A stretch of DNA of 10,645 nucleotides from assembly GCA_045114665.1 (NCBI GenBank), contig JBGUKW010000205.1, forward strand, positions 1 to 10,645, given 5' to 3'. This DNA comes from CADAWZ01 sp045114665 (lineage in GTDB: Bacteria > Vulcanimicrobiota > CADAWZ01). The notes below the pieces were generated by a model. That model made no database searches and was not told the DNA's origin. It saw nothing but the letters and a program-made list of their open reading frames with translations. Shown one piece after another: positions 1 to 7,096 of the stretch (position 1 is the first letter of the stretch; each line of letters starts with the position of its first letter). The translations under genes and the position numbers were made by a program.

Positions 1-98
1 AAGAAGATACGGAGGGAGAAATCAAACGAGAGCAAACGCAGGAGCAGAGAACAGAAAAGGATAGCATGTATGAACTGTCCGCAAAAATCTGGAGATAG
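1..98 (+). CDS. 3' end of an unidentified upstream gene (partial)
   Basis: The frame beginning at base 3 is open from the window edge to a TAG at 96-98 and gives 31 residues of a highly charged, Glu/Gln/Arg/Lys-rich tail (reads EDTEGEIKREQTQEQRTEKD, then SMYELSAKIWR). The stretch is much less AT-rich than everything that follows and uses codons such as ACG, CGA and CAG that are uncommon in the neighbours, which suggests foreign DNA or a different replicon. I do not recognise the family; a charged C-terminal tail of this sort is seen in mobilisation and recombinase proteins among many others. The frame beginning at base 1 is also open and runs into the next gene, so this call rests only on composition and the natural look of the peptide. 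Confidence 0.3.
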   Translation, partial: EDTEGEIKREQTQEQRTEKDSMYELSAKIWR

Positions 99-1977
99 CT
101 CAACTTTTCAAGTCTCAAATATGGCAAATTCAAAACCAGAGATTTATTGTAAGGGAGCATTAAAAATAACAAGAGAAAAAAAAGCCAATAGTGAGTTGAA
201 ATACTCTTTTCCTATTTCAATAGAAAATGGACAAATATATTATGGAACATTATTTAAGATTATTGATAAAGTTGACAATGGAACAAAAGTATCAAATAGC
301 AAAAAGACAAATAATGAATTAAAAAGAACATATGGTTTAAATCTTGAAAAATATTCAAGCTCTAAAGATGATTTATTTCCAAAAATACAATGGAATGATG
401 TTGAAAACATTAAAACAACTCAAGACAAAAAAAAGATGACGGAAGAAATAGATAGTGGGAGCTATGTTGCAATATTCGAAGAAGAATCAAACAAATATAT
501 TCTCTGTAGATTAAATAAAAATTATATGGAGAAAGATGGAAAAATTTCAAATAAATTTCAAAAAGATTTAGAAGATGTACAAGACGAAATAAATGCCGAA
601 AAAGATGCATTCATAAAAAAACATGGTATAAAAAAAATAGATAAAAATGGAAATGAATATTACGAGTTAGTAAAAGGTTCTAAAGAAGAAGCTATATATA
701 ACAAAAAATGCAAAGATAAATACTTAATAAAAAAACTTATCAAAAAAGTCAATGGTCTTTCAAGTGAAGAAGAAATAAATGAAGCAAATAATATATGGGA
801 CTCAAAAAATAAACATTATTCAAACATTTTTTCTATTGAAACAATACCAATTAATTATAAAATTAACTACGATGAAGACGATGAAGATAAGGAAGACGAA
901 CATTCGACAAAAATCAAAGCTAAATTCTGTCCTAAAATAACATTAAAAAAATCAGTAATAGCAAAACCGACTAAAAATCAAGATAACTTAGATGAAGAAT
1001 ATTTTAATTTATTTACTATTACAAAAAATAACACAAGTGAAAAATTTGATATAGACCAAGCAGTTACAACAGAGCTATTTTTTCAAGAACAAATTAATGA
1101 AATTCCTACAACAGAAGGCGAGAAGGTAATTATAGATAAAAATATGACTATGTTATATACAAATGGATATGTTTCTATAAATGGAAAATTATCTGGAAAT
1201 GGTCAAATATTATCAGGTGGAAGTATTTATTTTAAAGTAGGAACTCAATTAAATACAGGTCTAAAAATTGAGGAATCTAATAACAAATTTGCATTATATT
1301 CTAAAGGGACAATACAAATGGGAGTTCCAAAAGGAAAGGGAAATTTAACAGAATTATATGAAAAAATTAGAATAGTATTAGCAAACCAATCAGCATTATA
1401 TACTAATACAATAGTAAACAGGGCATTAAATCAAGAAATCGAACTTACTAAAAAAGAAAAAGCAAGAATGTCTGAAACAACTGGAAACAAAATGTCATTA
1501 AAAGAGTGTATGACAAAATGTTATGGATATACTTCAAAAGAAGCAAAAAATTTTTTAGAGAATATTGTCCAAAAAAATTCCTACATAACATATAATTATA
1601 ACAATTATTATTATAATTATCGTTATAATATGCCTGAAAAAGCAGAAGATATAAAAATAGAATCTCAATATCCTTCAACTTTCAATGGGGTTATATATTC
1701 TTGGGGAGGATTCAAATCAGATGCTGAATATAATGATGTCCTCATAAATGGAGTATTAGTTACTTTTGGAGCAGATCCAAACTATCAACCTGGAAGTGGA
1801 GAAGGATTAAACGAAGAAGAACTTCTTCATTTAAACAACGGAGACATAAAAATTGATAACTGTGAAAATTTTAAAGTCATATACACTTCAAGCGATATAA
1901 ATGCATTTATGAAATTATGTAAACAAGAAAAACCAATATATTTAACAAAAATTTATCAAAATATATTGTATCATTAA
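70..1977 (+). CDS. Hypothetical protein with bactofilin/PilX-C-terminal-like beta domain
   Basis: A 635-residue protein, hydrophilic throughout, with no signal peptide or membrane segment. The N-terminal ~350 residues are Lys/Glu/Asn-rich and unrecognised, with an acidic patch near residues 267-280 (DEDDEDKEDE). Residues ~359-418 carry short Gly-spaced beta repeats (INGKLSGNGQILSGGSIYF), then a helical section, a Tyr/Asn-rich patch near 505-521, and at ~538-579 the pattern NGVIYSWGGFK...INGVLVTFGADP, ending in a hydrophobic strand around 595-605. This order resembles the C-terminal beta-solenoid region of PilX-type minor pilin and bactofilin-like proteins; that is inference from pattern only. 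The ATG at 70 has an AAAAGGAT site 7 bases upstream; an in-frame ATG at 121 is the alternative. PilX-like proteins normally begin with a membrane helix, which is absent, so the gene may be truncated at its 5' end where the base composition changes. It stands alone and converges on pheT. Confidence 0.6.
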   Translation: MNCPQKSGDSSTFQVSNMANSKPEIYCKGALKITREKKANSELKYSFPISIENGQIYYGTLFKIIDKVDNGTKVSNSKKTNNELKRTYGLNLEKYSSSKDDLFPKIQWNDVENIKTTQDKKKMTEEIDSGSYVAIFEEESNKYILCRLNKNYMEKDGKISNKFQKDLEDVQDEINAEKDAFIKKHGIKKIDKNGNEYYELVKGSKEEAIYNKKCKDKYLIKKLIKKVNGLSSEEEINEANNIWDSKNKHYSNIFSIETIPINYKINYDEDDEDKEDEHSTKIKAKFCPKITLKKSVIAKPTKNQDNLDEEYFNLFTITKNNTSEKFDIDQAVTTELFFQEQINEIPTTEGEKVIIDKNMTMLYTNGYVSINGKLSGNGQILSGGSIYFKVGTQLNTGLKIEESNNKFALYSKGTIQMGVPKGKGNLTELYEKIRIVLANQSALYTNTIVNRALNQEIELTKKEKARMSETTGNKMSLKECMTKCYGYTSKEAKNFLENIVQKNSYITYNYNNYYYNYRYNMPEKAEDIKIESQYPSTFNGVIYSWGGFKSDAEYNDVLINGVLVTFGADPNYQPGSGEGLNEEELLHLNNGDIKIDNCENFKVIYTSSDINAFMKLCKQEKPIYLTKIYQNILYH

Positions 1978-1985
1978 ATTACTAA

Positions 1986-2029
1986 TAAAAAATTCCAGTA
2001 GATGTGAAAATCTACTGGAATTTTTTTTT
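1986..2029. terminator. Bidirectional intrinsic terminator
   Basis: A perfect 13-bp stem (AATTCCAGTAGAT at 1991-2003 with ATCTACTGGAATT at 2010-2022) with a 6-base loop. It is followed by a T run on the plus strand and preceded by an A run that serves as the T run on the minus strand. It sits 13 bases after the stop of the plus-strand gene and 15 bases after the stop of pheT, so it can end both convergent transcripts. Confidence 0.9.
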
Positions 2030-2037
2030 ATTTTATT

Positions 2038-3690
2038 TTACTTAATATCTAATTCAAATCCGCAACATGGCATTCCTATTGACCAATTTTCCAAAACTTC
2101 TGGATGAATCTCCCCTATCACACCGATATTTTCGCCTTTATAGATGATTGCCCCAGTTCTACCAACAATATATGAAGGATGTTCTATTGGTTCTAACTTA
2201 TATTCTCTTCCGAGGTAATACATAAGTGCTTGTAATATACTGCTTATTTCAGAGAAATTTGCATTACTGTGAGCGACTAAAACAGAAAGTTTATGTTTTG
2301 TCTCATAAGATGTCTTTTCATCTGCTGAAGCAACTTCTCCAATTTCAAAAATTCTGTGTGGATATTCTGCTCTTGGATTTTTCGATTCGATTTCAAGAAG
2401 AATAGGAATTATTGATTTTCTGACAACTCCATAAGTTTCTGTCATTGGATTTGCAATTTCAGCAATTCCTGATTCGTCTCTCATTTTAACAGTCTGATTT
2501 TCTTTTGAAGTCAAAATATATGTCATAACTTCTTGGAAATTCATACCAATTAAAAGTTCTCTCATCAATTTTTCAAGTTTTGAAATATCTGATTCTGAAC
2601 CGACAGTGAAACTATCAAGCATTTTTGGAACAAAATTGTTATATCCATAACAAATACAATAATCTTCTACCAAATCCGACATGTGAAGAATATCTCTTCT
2701 ATATGAAGGAGGAGTACAAGACAAAGTATTTTCATCAATTCTTTTTACAACATGTCCAAATTTTCTGAGTGAATTTTCAAGTTCATCAATAGTTACATCA
2801 AGACCTGTCAACTTTTTAGTAAAATCCAAAGTAACTTCTGTTGAATCTTCAAATTTAGAAGGAGATACAAATTTTTCTGACTCATATTCAATGGTAAAAG
2901 GTTCAATAATACCACCATGGTCTGCAATATTTACAGCCATTATATTTGCAACAAGCATTACTGATTCTTTTTCAGTTCCAGTAACTTCAACAAAAAGATT
3001 TTCATCTCCAACTTTTACTTTTCCAAGATTATTACTGTTGATTACAGGTGGGAATGACATAACTTCGCCTGAATCATCTGTCAAAAGAGGAAATTTATCG
3101 AATTTTGCAACAATATTGCCATATTGGATACCTTTTGGATGTTTTTCGAGGATTTCAGAAAGTGTCATTTCTTCTTCAAATCCAAGAGGCATAAAAGATT
3201 TTGTTTTTTCAGAAGCTACATAATGAACAGGTAATTTTACCTTGTTGAAATCATATATTCCGATAGCTATCAATTCTCTTTTTCTGCCAAAATTATCACA
3301 GAGTTTTTCTTGTGCTTGTATTAGTTGTTTCAAAAGTTCGTCAGTAACTTTTGTTCCACTAACAGAAAAACCAGCAATATATGGTCTTATTCCCTTGAGA
3401 TTTGGATCAACTTTTATAACATTTTCTGCCTTTGGGGTTTTGTCAAAGAAATCATAATCTGCATGTTCGTCAAACATACAGGCCTTTATCTGTCTTGCAG
3501 TTCCCTCTAATGACCATAAATCTGGTCTATTTGTATCGTTATTTTCAAGTTTCAACTCGTCTGTTTCTGAATCATATTCTTTCAATTCACTTTTTACAGC
3601 ATCGAGATAATCTTCCAAATTTTCAAGATTTACTTCTTCCTTCCCAATCATGTTGAGAAGTCCTTTTAATGAACAATTATAACCTGGCAT
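2038..3690 (-). CDS. pheT: Phenylalanine--tRNA ligase beta subunit, archaeal/eukaryotic type
   Basis: Beta subunit of the (alpha-beta)2 phenylalanyl-tRNA synthetase, which charges tRNA-Phe in the cytoplasm. At 550 residues it is much shorter than the usual bacterial PheT (~800) and lacks the N-terminal EMAP-type tRNA-binding domain and the C-terminal ferredoxin-fold anticodon-binding domain, as expected for the archaeal/eukaryotic form. It starts directly with the short N-terminal domain (MPGYNCSLKGLLNMIG), has NRPDLWSLEGTAR at about 54-66, the B3/4 editing region at about 90-260 (IADHGGIIEPF at its end), a B5 domain at about 275-350 (TPPSYRRDILHMSDLVEDY), and a catalytic-like domain to the end. 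The ATG lies 3 bases after the pheS stop, with a GGGGG ribosome site inside the last codons of pheS, so the two are translated together. Identification is firm. Confidence 0.96.
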   Translation of the reverse strand: MPGYNCSLKGLLNMIGKEEVNLENLEDYLDAVKSELKEYDSETDELKLENNDTNRPDLWSLEGTARQIKACMFDEHADYDFFDKTPKAENVIKVDPNLKGIRPYIAGFSVSGTKVTDELLKQLIQAQEKLCDNFGRKRELIAIGIYDFNKVKLPVHYVASEKTKSFMPLGFEEEMTLSEILEKHPKGIQYGNIVAKFDKFPLLTDDSGEVMSFPPVINSNNLGKVKVGDENLFVEVTGTEKESVMLVANIMAVNIADHGGIIEPFTIEYESEKFVSPSKFEDSTEVTLDFTKKLTGLDVTIDELENSLRKFGHVVKRIDENTLSCTPPSYRRDILHMSDLVEDYCICYGYNNFVPKMLDSFTVGSESDISKLEKLMRELLIGMNFQEVMTYILTSKENQTVKMRDESGIAEIANPMTETYGVVRKSIIPILLEIESKNPRAEYPHRIFEIGEVASADEKTSYETKHKLSVLVAHSNANFSEISSILQALMYYLGREYKLEPIEHPSYIVGRTGAIIYKGENIGVIGEIHPEVLENWSIGMPCCGFELDIK

Positions 3691-3693
3691 TTA

Positions 3694-5226
3694 CTACACC
3701 CCCTTTGAATCTCTGATGAAGTCTAAATCATGGCTAAACAGCTGTCTTATATCATTTATTCCAAGAGAAACCATAGCCATTCTGTCAATACCAAGTCCCC
3801 ATGCAATAACAGGAGATTTTACACCAAGAGGAAGAGTTACTTCTTTTCTAAATATGCCAGCACCGCCCAATTCTATCCATCCCAAAATTGGGTGTTTTGC
3901 ATGCATTTCAACAGAAGGTTCTGTGAATGGGAAATATGCAGGTCTAAATTTAATTTCCTCAGTTCCAGCTATCTCTTTTGCAAAAAGTTTCAAAAGTCCC
4001 AAAAGTTTTGCAAAATTTATATTTTCGTCAACAGCAATTCCCTCGACTTGGAAAAAGTCTGTTCCATGTGTAGCATCAATCTGATCATATCTAAAACATC
4101 TTGCAACAGCAAAATATTTACCAGGATTTTTAGGTCCAGAGGCAAGAGTTCTTGCTGAAATTGCAGTACCTTGACTTCTCATTATAAGACGTTTTGTTCT
4201 TTCTTCATCAAATGTATATCCCCAACCTTTACTTGCAAATTGTTTGCCATTTTCATGGGCTGATTTTACATTTGAATAAAATGGTTCTTCTATATTTTTG
4301 GGCTCTTCTGTATTTTTGACAAAATAGACATCATGAATATTTCTTGCTGAGTGGAATTGTGGCATAAATAATGCATCCATATCCCAAAATTCATTTTCAA
4401 CAAGTGGACCAGACATCTCTTCAAAACCGAGACCAACAAGTTTTTGTCTAACATTTTCGAGAAATTGTCTGTAAGGGTGTTTCTTTCCTATCAAAAGTTT
4501 TGGAGCATTTAAATTTATGTCATATTTTCTTATTTCTGCCTCACGCCATTTACCAGAAGCAAGGAGCTGTGGTGTAATTTGATTTACAACCTCTCTAATT
4601 TTTAAGAAAGGAAGAACAGCCCTTCCCTCTTCAGTTATTGAGATTTCAAGCAAGATTTTTTCATCAATTCTAAAGAAACCTTTTTCAGGTGTTCTCTTTT
4701 TGAATCCCTGTCTTACTTCATCAACTTCTTCTTTTGAGAGTTCACAAATATCAACTGTTCCAAGTTCTTTTATTTTTTTGAAAATAGAAAGTCTTTTTTC
4801 CAAAGTTGCAATAAAATCTGATTCTGATTTTTTTATGATTCCATTTTCAATTACAACAGCAGAATTTTTTCTCAAATTTCCAATCAAAGGATTTACCTTT
4901 GCAGGTTCCATTCCTAAAGCAGTTGGCAAATCTTTTAATGAAATACCATCTTGATTAGAAGCAATTACTTCTAAAATTTTTGTCTCTGGAAATCCATTTT
5001 CTGCTATTTCTGAACCGATAGAAGTTATAGATACAAATTCTTTTCTTCCTATTTCAGAAGTCTTTATAAAATTTTTCAATAAAAGCCATTCTATAGCTGT
5101 TCTTAGTTGATTTACAGGAATCTCAGAAGCTACAGAAAGCTCTTCATTAGAAAATACATCTTTCTTTTTAAATGCCATTAATACAGCAATTTCAAGAGGA
5201 TGAAGACGCTCAACAGTTTCGTTCAT
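3694..5226 (-). CDS. pheS: Phenylalanine--tRNA ligase alpha subunit, archaeal/eukaryotic type
   Basis: Catalytic subunit of phenylalanyl-tRNA synthetase, a class II enzyme that forms Phe-AMP and transfers Phe to tRNA-Phe. At 510 residues it is the long archaeal/eukaryotic type, not the ~330-340-residue bacterial one. Residues 1 to ~180 form winged-helix-like modules in place of the bacterial N-terminal coiled coil. The class II core follows: motif 1 region at about 267-295 (GFEEMSGPLVENEFWDMDAL), motif 2 at about 372-396 (AVARCFRYDQIDATHGTDFF), the Phe-pocket segment FRPAYFPFTEPSVE at 427-440, and motif 3 GLGIDRMAM at 477-485. All expected motifs are intact. An AAGGAG site overlaps the stop codon of the upstream SpoIID-like gene, 13 bases away, so the three genes form one operon. 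No T-box leader precedes it. Confidence 0.96.
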   Translation of the reverse strand: MNETVERLHPLEIAVLMAFKKKDVFSNEELSVASEIPVNQLRTAIEWLLLKNFIKTSEIGRKEFVSITSIGSEIAENGFPETKILEVIASNQDGISLKDLPTALGMEPAKVNPLIGNLRKNSAVVIENGIIKKSESDFIATLEKRLSIFKKIKELGTVDICELSKEEVDEVRQGFKKRTPEKGFFRIDEKILLEISITEEGRAVLPFLKIREVVNQITPQLLASGKWREAEIRKYDINLNAPKLLIGKKHPYRQFLENVRQKLVGLGFEEMSGPLVENEFWDMDALFMPQFHSARNIHDVYFVKNTEEPKNIEEPFYSNVKSAHENGKQFASKGWGYTFDEERTKRLIMRSQGTAISARTLASGPKNPGKYFAVARCFRYDQIDATHGTDFFQVEGIAVDENINFAKLLGLLKLFAKEIAGTEEIKFRPAYFPFTEPSVEMHAKHPILGWIELGGAGIFRKEVTLPLGVKSPVIAWGLGIDRMAMVSLGINDIRQLFSHDLDFIRDSKGV

Positions 5227-5239
5227 ATTTTTTAACTCC

Positions 5240-6553
5240 TTAAAAATTTAACTGTTCAAGTACAGTATTTGGATAATAAGTTTTTAAAATTTTATCATAA
5301 GTATATCCATTTTTTGCAAATCCATAAGCTCCCCATTGGCACATACCAACACCATGTCCCCAACCAGAACCGTCAAATGTAAATGAATATACGGCAGAAT
5401 CTGAAAGTTCTTCATTATTAGTATTTAGAGAAACAGGAAGAGATATCAAATTTACAATACGCAAAATTGAATTAATCTCACTTTCTGCATTTATGACAGA
5501 TTCAGCAGGAATATCATTTTTTGCTTCAGCTTTTACCTTTTCGAGAAGTGCTATTTTTTGTGCTTTTGTAAGTGGAATCTCAGAAATTGTATATTTTGTA
5601 CTTTTCTGTTTTCCTGCCCCAATAATAAGTCTAAGCTCAGCTCCTCTAATTATTTTAGTTCCAGTTGAAGTTATCAATTTTACTAGAGCAGCTCTACCAG
5701 ATTCATCTTTTTTCGCAATCTTTATTGAATATAATTCTCCATTAATAATTTTCTTTTCTCTCAAAAGATTTGAAAGCTCATTTCTTGTTATTGTATAACT
5801 CCAATCACTCTTCATACAATAAGGACAATCTCTTGAAACAAGATAAGGTACAGGAGAAGAAGAGAATACATTTTCACAAGGGCTTGTCTTGCCTGCACAA
5901 CTTGAATAAAAATAGCAATTGATTGGATTGCCTTCATAAGTCAAGATTTCTCCTGCTGTTTCAGATACTGCAACAATAACATTTGCAGATTCACCACTAC
6001 AACCAGTATAAACTTGATCCATGACTGTTGAAAATAAATCAAAATATTTATTTCGAGGTGATTTTTTCATAATGGCAGCATAAGTTCTCGCAGCAACACT
6101 TTGAGCTTTCAATGCTTCAACATTCCAACTTGCAGGCATTTCACTTCCAACAACACCATATAAATAATCATCAATACCGAGTTTATTTATAACAAACAGA
6201 GAATTTTTTTTATTAAATACTACAAAAATATCTCCACGATATTTATTACTACCTATTTTTATATATGTTGGAGAAGTTATTTTAAAACTATCTGATTTAT
6301 ATTTACCAAATGAAATACAATCTTCTTCTGCTTTAAATATTATAGGCTCAGAACTTTTGACATTTTTTTCCTCTTGTACAAATACAGATAATTCTCCTTC
6401 ACATGGATAAACAGTAACCGATTTAGATGTAAATAGATGTACTCTTATCATATTTGGTGTATCCTCAGGTGGATTAGCACTTAAGAATCCTGAAGAGAAA
6501 CAAAAACAAAGAACCAATACAAAACAAAAAATAGATATTTTTTTTATATACAT
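5240..6553 (-). CDS. Secreted SpoIID/LytB-domain protein (peptidoglycan-acting)
   Basis: A 437-residue exported protein of the SpoIID/LytB family. Characterised SpoIID is a lytic transglycosylase acting on denuded peptidoglycan; LytB enhances an amidase. Residues 1-26 (MYIKKISIFC, then a hydrophobic Cys/Phe/Val stretch ending SANPP) are a clear signal peptide. The family block spans about 119-260: LGIDDYLYGVVGSEMP with the probable catalytic Glu138, ALKAQSVAARTYA, FDLFSTVMDQVYTG, then Cys-containing YFYSSCAGKT and RDCPYC. The C-terminal hallmark GSGWGHGVGMCQWGAYG is at about 396-412. About 55-60 residues (roughly 326-385) inserted just before that hallmark are not typical. An upstream TTG at 6613 would add 20 residues before the signal peptide; I prefer the ATG at 6553, although its ribosome site is weak (AAAGG 16 bases away). 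First gene of the operon with pheS and pheT. In a non-sporulating host it would serve wall remodelling rather than engulfment. Confidence 0.9.
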   Translation of the reverse strand: MYIKKISIFCFVLVLCFCFSSGFLSANPPEDTPNMIRVHLFTSKSVTVYPCEGELSVFVQEEKNVKSSEPIIFKAEEDCISFGKYKSDSFKITSPTYIKIGSNKYRGDIFVVFNKKNSLFVINKLGIDDYLYGVVGSEMPASWNVEALKAQSVAARTYAAIMKKSPRNKYFDLFSTVMDQVYTGCSGESANVIVAVSETAGEILTYEGNPINCYFYSSCAGKTSPCENVFSSSPVPYLVSRDCPYCMKSDWSYTITRNELSNLLREKKIINGELYSIKIAKKDESGRAALVKLITSTGTKIIRGAELRLIIGAGKQKSTKYTISEIPLTKAQKIALLEKVKAEAKNDIPAESVINAESEINSILRIVNLISLPVSLNTNNEELSDSAVYSFTFDGSGWGHGVGMCQWGAYGFAKNGYTYDKILKTYYPNTVLEQLNF

Positions 6554-6582
6554 TTTATAAAGAAATTTGCCTTTAAACTTAA

Positions 6583-6644
6583 TATTAATTGAGTGTTTAC
6601 AGCAATTTTTCAAAAATACTAAGAAGTGTTAGTAAACCTCCTAA
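6583..6644 (-). repeat. Dispersed intergenic repeat, copy A
   Basis: Read on the minus strand this runs from TTAGGAGGTTTACTAACA through TATTTTTGAAAAATTGCTG to CACTCAATTAATA. It matches copies B and D over most of its length and the core of copy C. It lies directly upstream of, and points toward, the SpoIID-pheS-pheT operon, and it supplies the rejected TTG start of that gene. The ends GTTTAC and GTAAAC form a 6-base inverted repeat. It contains an AGGAGG that has no start codon at a usable distance. Confidence 0.6.
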
Positions 6645-6706
6645 TAAAACTTTAATATTTTTAAAAACTACTATAAAAAATAGACGAAAAAAATAATTTA
6701 ATTTTG

Positions 6707-6738
6707 AAAAAAAAAACAGATTCTAAAAAAGAACCTGC
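6707..6738 (-). terminator. Intrinsic terminator of the tRNA-Leu gene
   Basis: On the minus strand an 8-bp stem, CAGGTTCT with AGAATCTG (one G-U pair), closes a five-T loop and is followed by ten T's (the A run at 6707-6716). It starts 14 bases after the tRNA 3' end. It should also keep tRNA transcription out of the downstream SpoIID-PheRS operon, which therefore needs its own promoter. Confidence 0.85.
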
Positions 6739-6751
6739 TTTTTATTGAGAA

Positions 6752-6838
6752 TACCGAAGATCGGAATCGAACCGATACGAGATGATAAATCTCCCAGGAT
6801 TTTAAGTCCTGTGCGTCTACCTATTCCGCCACTCCGGC
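6752..6838 (-). tRNA. tRNA-Leu, anticodon TAA
   Basis: A complete class II tRNA of 87 bases. The acceptor stem pairs GCCGGAG with CTTCGGT (with G-U pairs, discriminator A). The D region reads GGCGGAATAGGTAGACGC, the anticodon arm is CAGGA-CTTAAAA-TCCTG with anticodon TAA, the long variable arm pairs GAGAT with ATCTC, and the T arm is ATCGG-TTCGATT-CCGAT. The 3' CCA is not encoded and must be added by the CCA enzyme. It reads UUA and UUG codons, which are heavily used in this AT-rich DNA. Confidence 0.97.
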
Positions 6839-6846
6839 AGGATTTC

Positions 6847-6864
6847 TTAGATGTTATCTAACAT
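6847..6864. repeat. Two overlapping palindromes in the tRNA-Leu leader
   Basis: Plus-strand TTAGAT-GTT-ATCTAA (6847-6861) overlaps ATGTTA-TC-TAACAT (6851-6864). The site lies between the tRNA promoter and the tRNA 5' end. It could be a small hairpin in the leader removed by RNase P, or a protein-binding palindrome. Confidence 0.5.
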
Positions 6865-6875
6865 TTCCGAAGCAT

Positions 6876-6904
6876 ATTATAACTAATTTAAGAAAATATG
6901 TCAA
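6876..6904 (-). promoter_or_regulatory. Consensus promoter of tRNA-Leu
   Basis: On the minus strand TTGACA (6904-6899), 17 bases and TATAAT (6881-6876) form a perfect vegetative promoter. The expected start is near 6869, leaving a leader of about 30 bases before the mature tRNA. Confidence 0.88.
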
Positions 6905-7014
6905 TACATTTTTTAAATATTTTTGAAATTAATTACAACATACTACAAAATATAATATATTTTCTACTATGACAAAATTTCCTTTAAAAAATTTAAGAAA
7001 ATAAAAAAAATTAC

Positions 7015-7043
7015 TTGACAGTTTTGTTAATTATATATATAAT
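7015..7043 (+). promoter_or_regulatory. Consensus promoter of sigH
   Basis: TTGACA (7015-7020), a 17-base spacer and TATAAT (7038-7043) match the vegetative consensus exactly. Transcription should start near 7050, giving a leader of about 47 bases. It is divergent from the tRNA-Leu promoter, with about 110 bases between the two -35 boxes. Confidence 0.9.
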
Positions 7044-7052
7044 GTGTGAGTA

Positions 7053-7089
7053 AATCCCCTTGAAAGGATTGCAGTTAAGGATCGGAGGA
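7053..7089 (+). promoter_or_regulatory. Leader of sigH: small hairpin and ribosome site
   Basis: AATCC (7053-7057) can pair with GGATT (7066-7070), and the second GGAT at 7079-7082 offers a competing partner. The ribosome site CGGAGGA (7083-7089) is 7 bases before the TTG start at 7097, which supports that start. A nearer ATG at 7090 is in another frame, only one base from the ribosome site, and opens just 12 codons ending at 7128. Confidence 0.5.
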
Positions 7090-7096
7090 ATGCGAT

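Noticed and set aside
5227..5239. T-box or other riboswitch before pheS
   Set aside because: Only 13 bases separate pheS from the upstream gene, and no such fold is visible before the operon either.
2891..5798. Plus-strand open frames of 60-142 codons opposite pheT, pheS and the SpoIID-like gene
   Set aside because: They are antisense shadows of well-supported genes and have no family resemblance of their own.
6554..6613. TTG start at 6613 for the SpoIID-like protein
   Set aside because: It would place 20 residues, partly encoded by repeat copy A, before a clean signal peptide, and its nearest ribosome site is 23 bases away.
6637..6642. Perfect AGGAGG ribosome site on the minus strand
   Set aside because: No ATG, GTG or TTG follows at 5-12 bases; the motif belongs to repeat copy A.
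6905..6935. Fifth copy of the dispersed repeat (ATATTTTTGAAATTAATTAC)
   Set aside because: Resembles the left part of the core, but TTGCTG is lost and the rest is simple AT-rich sequence, so similarity could be chance.
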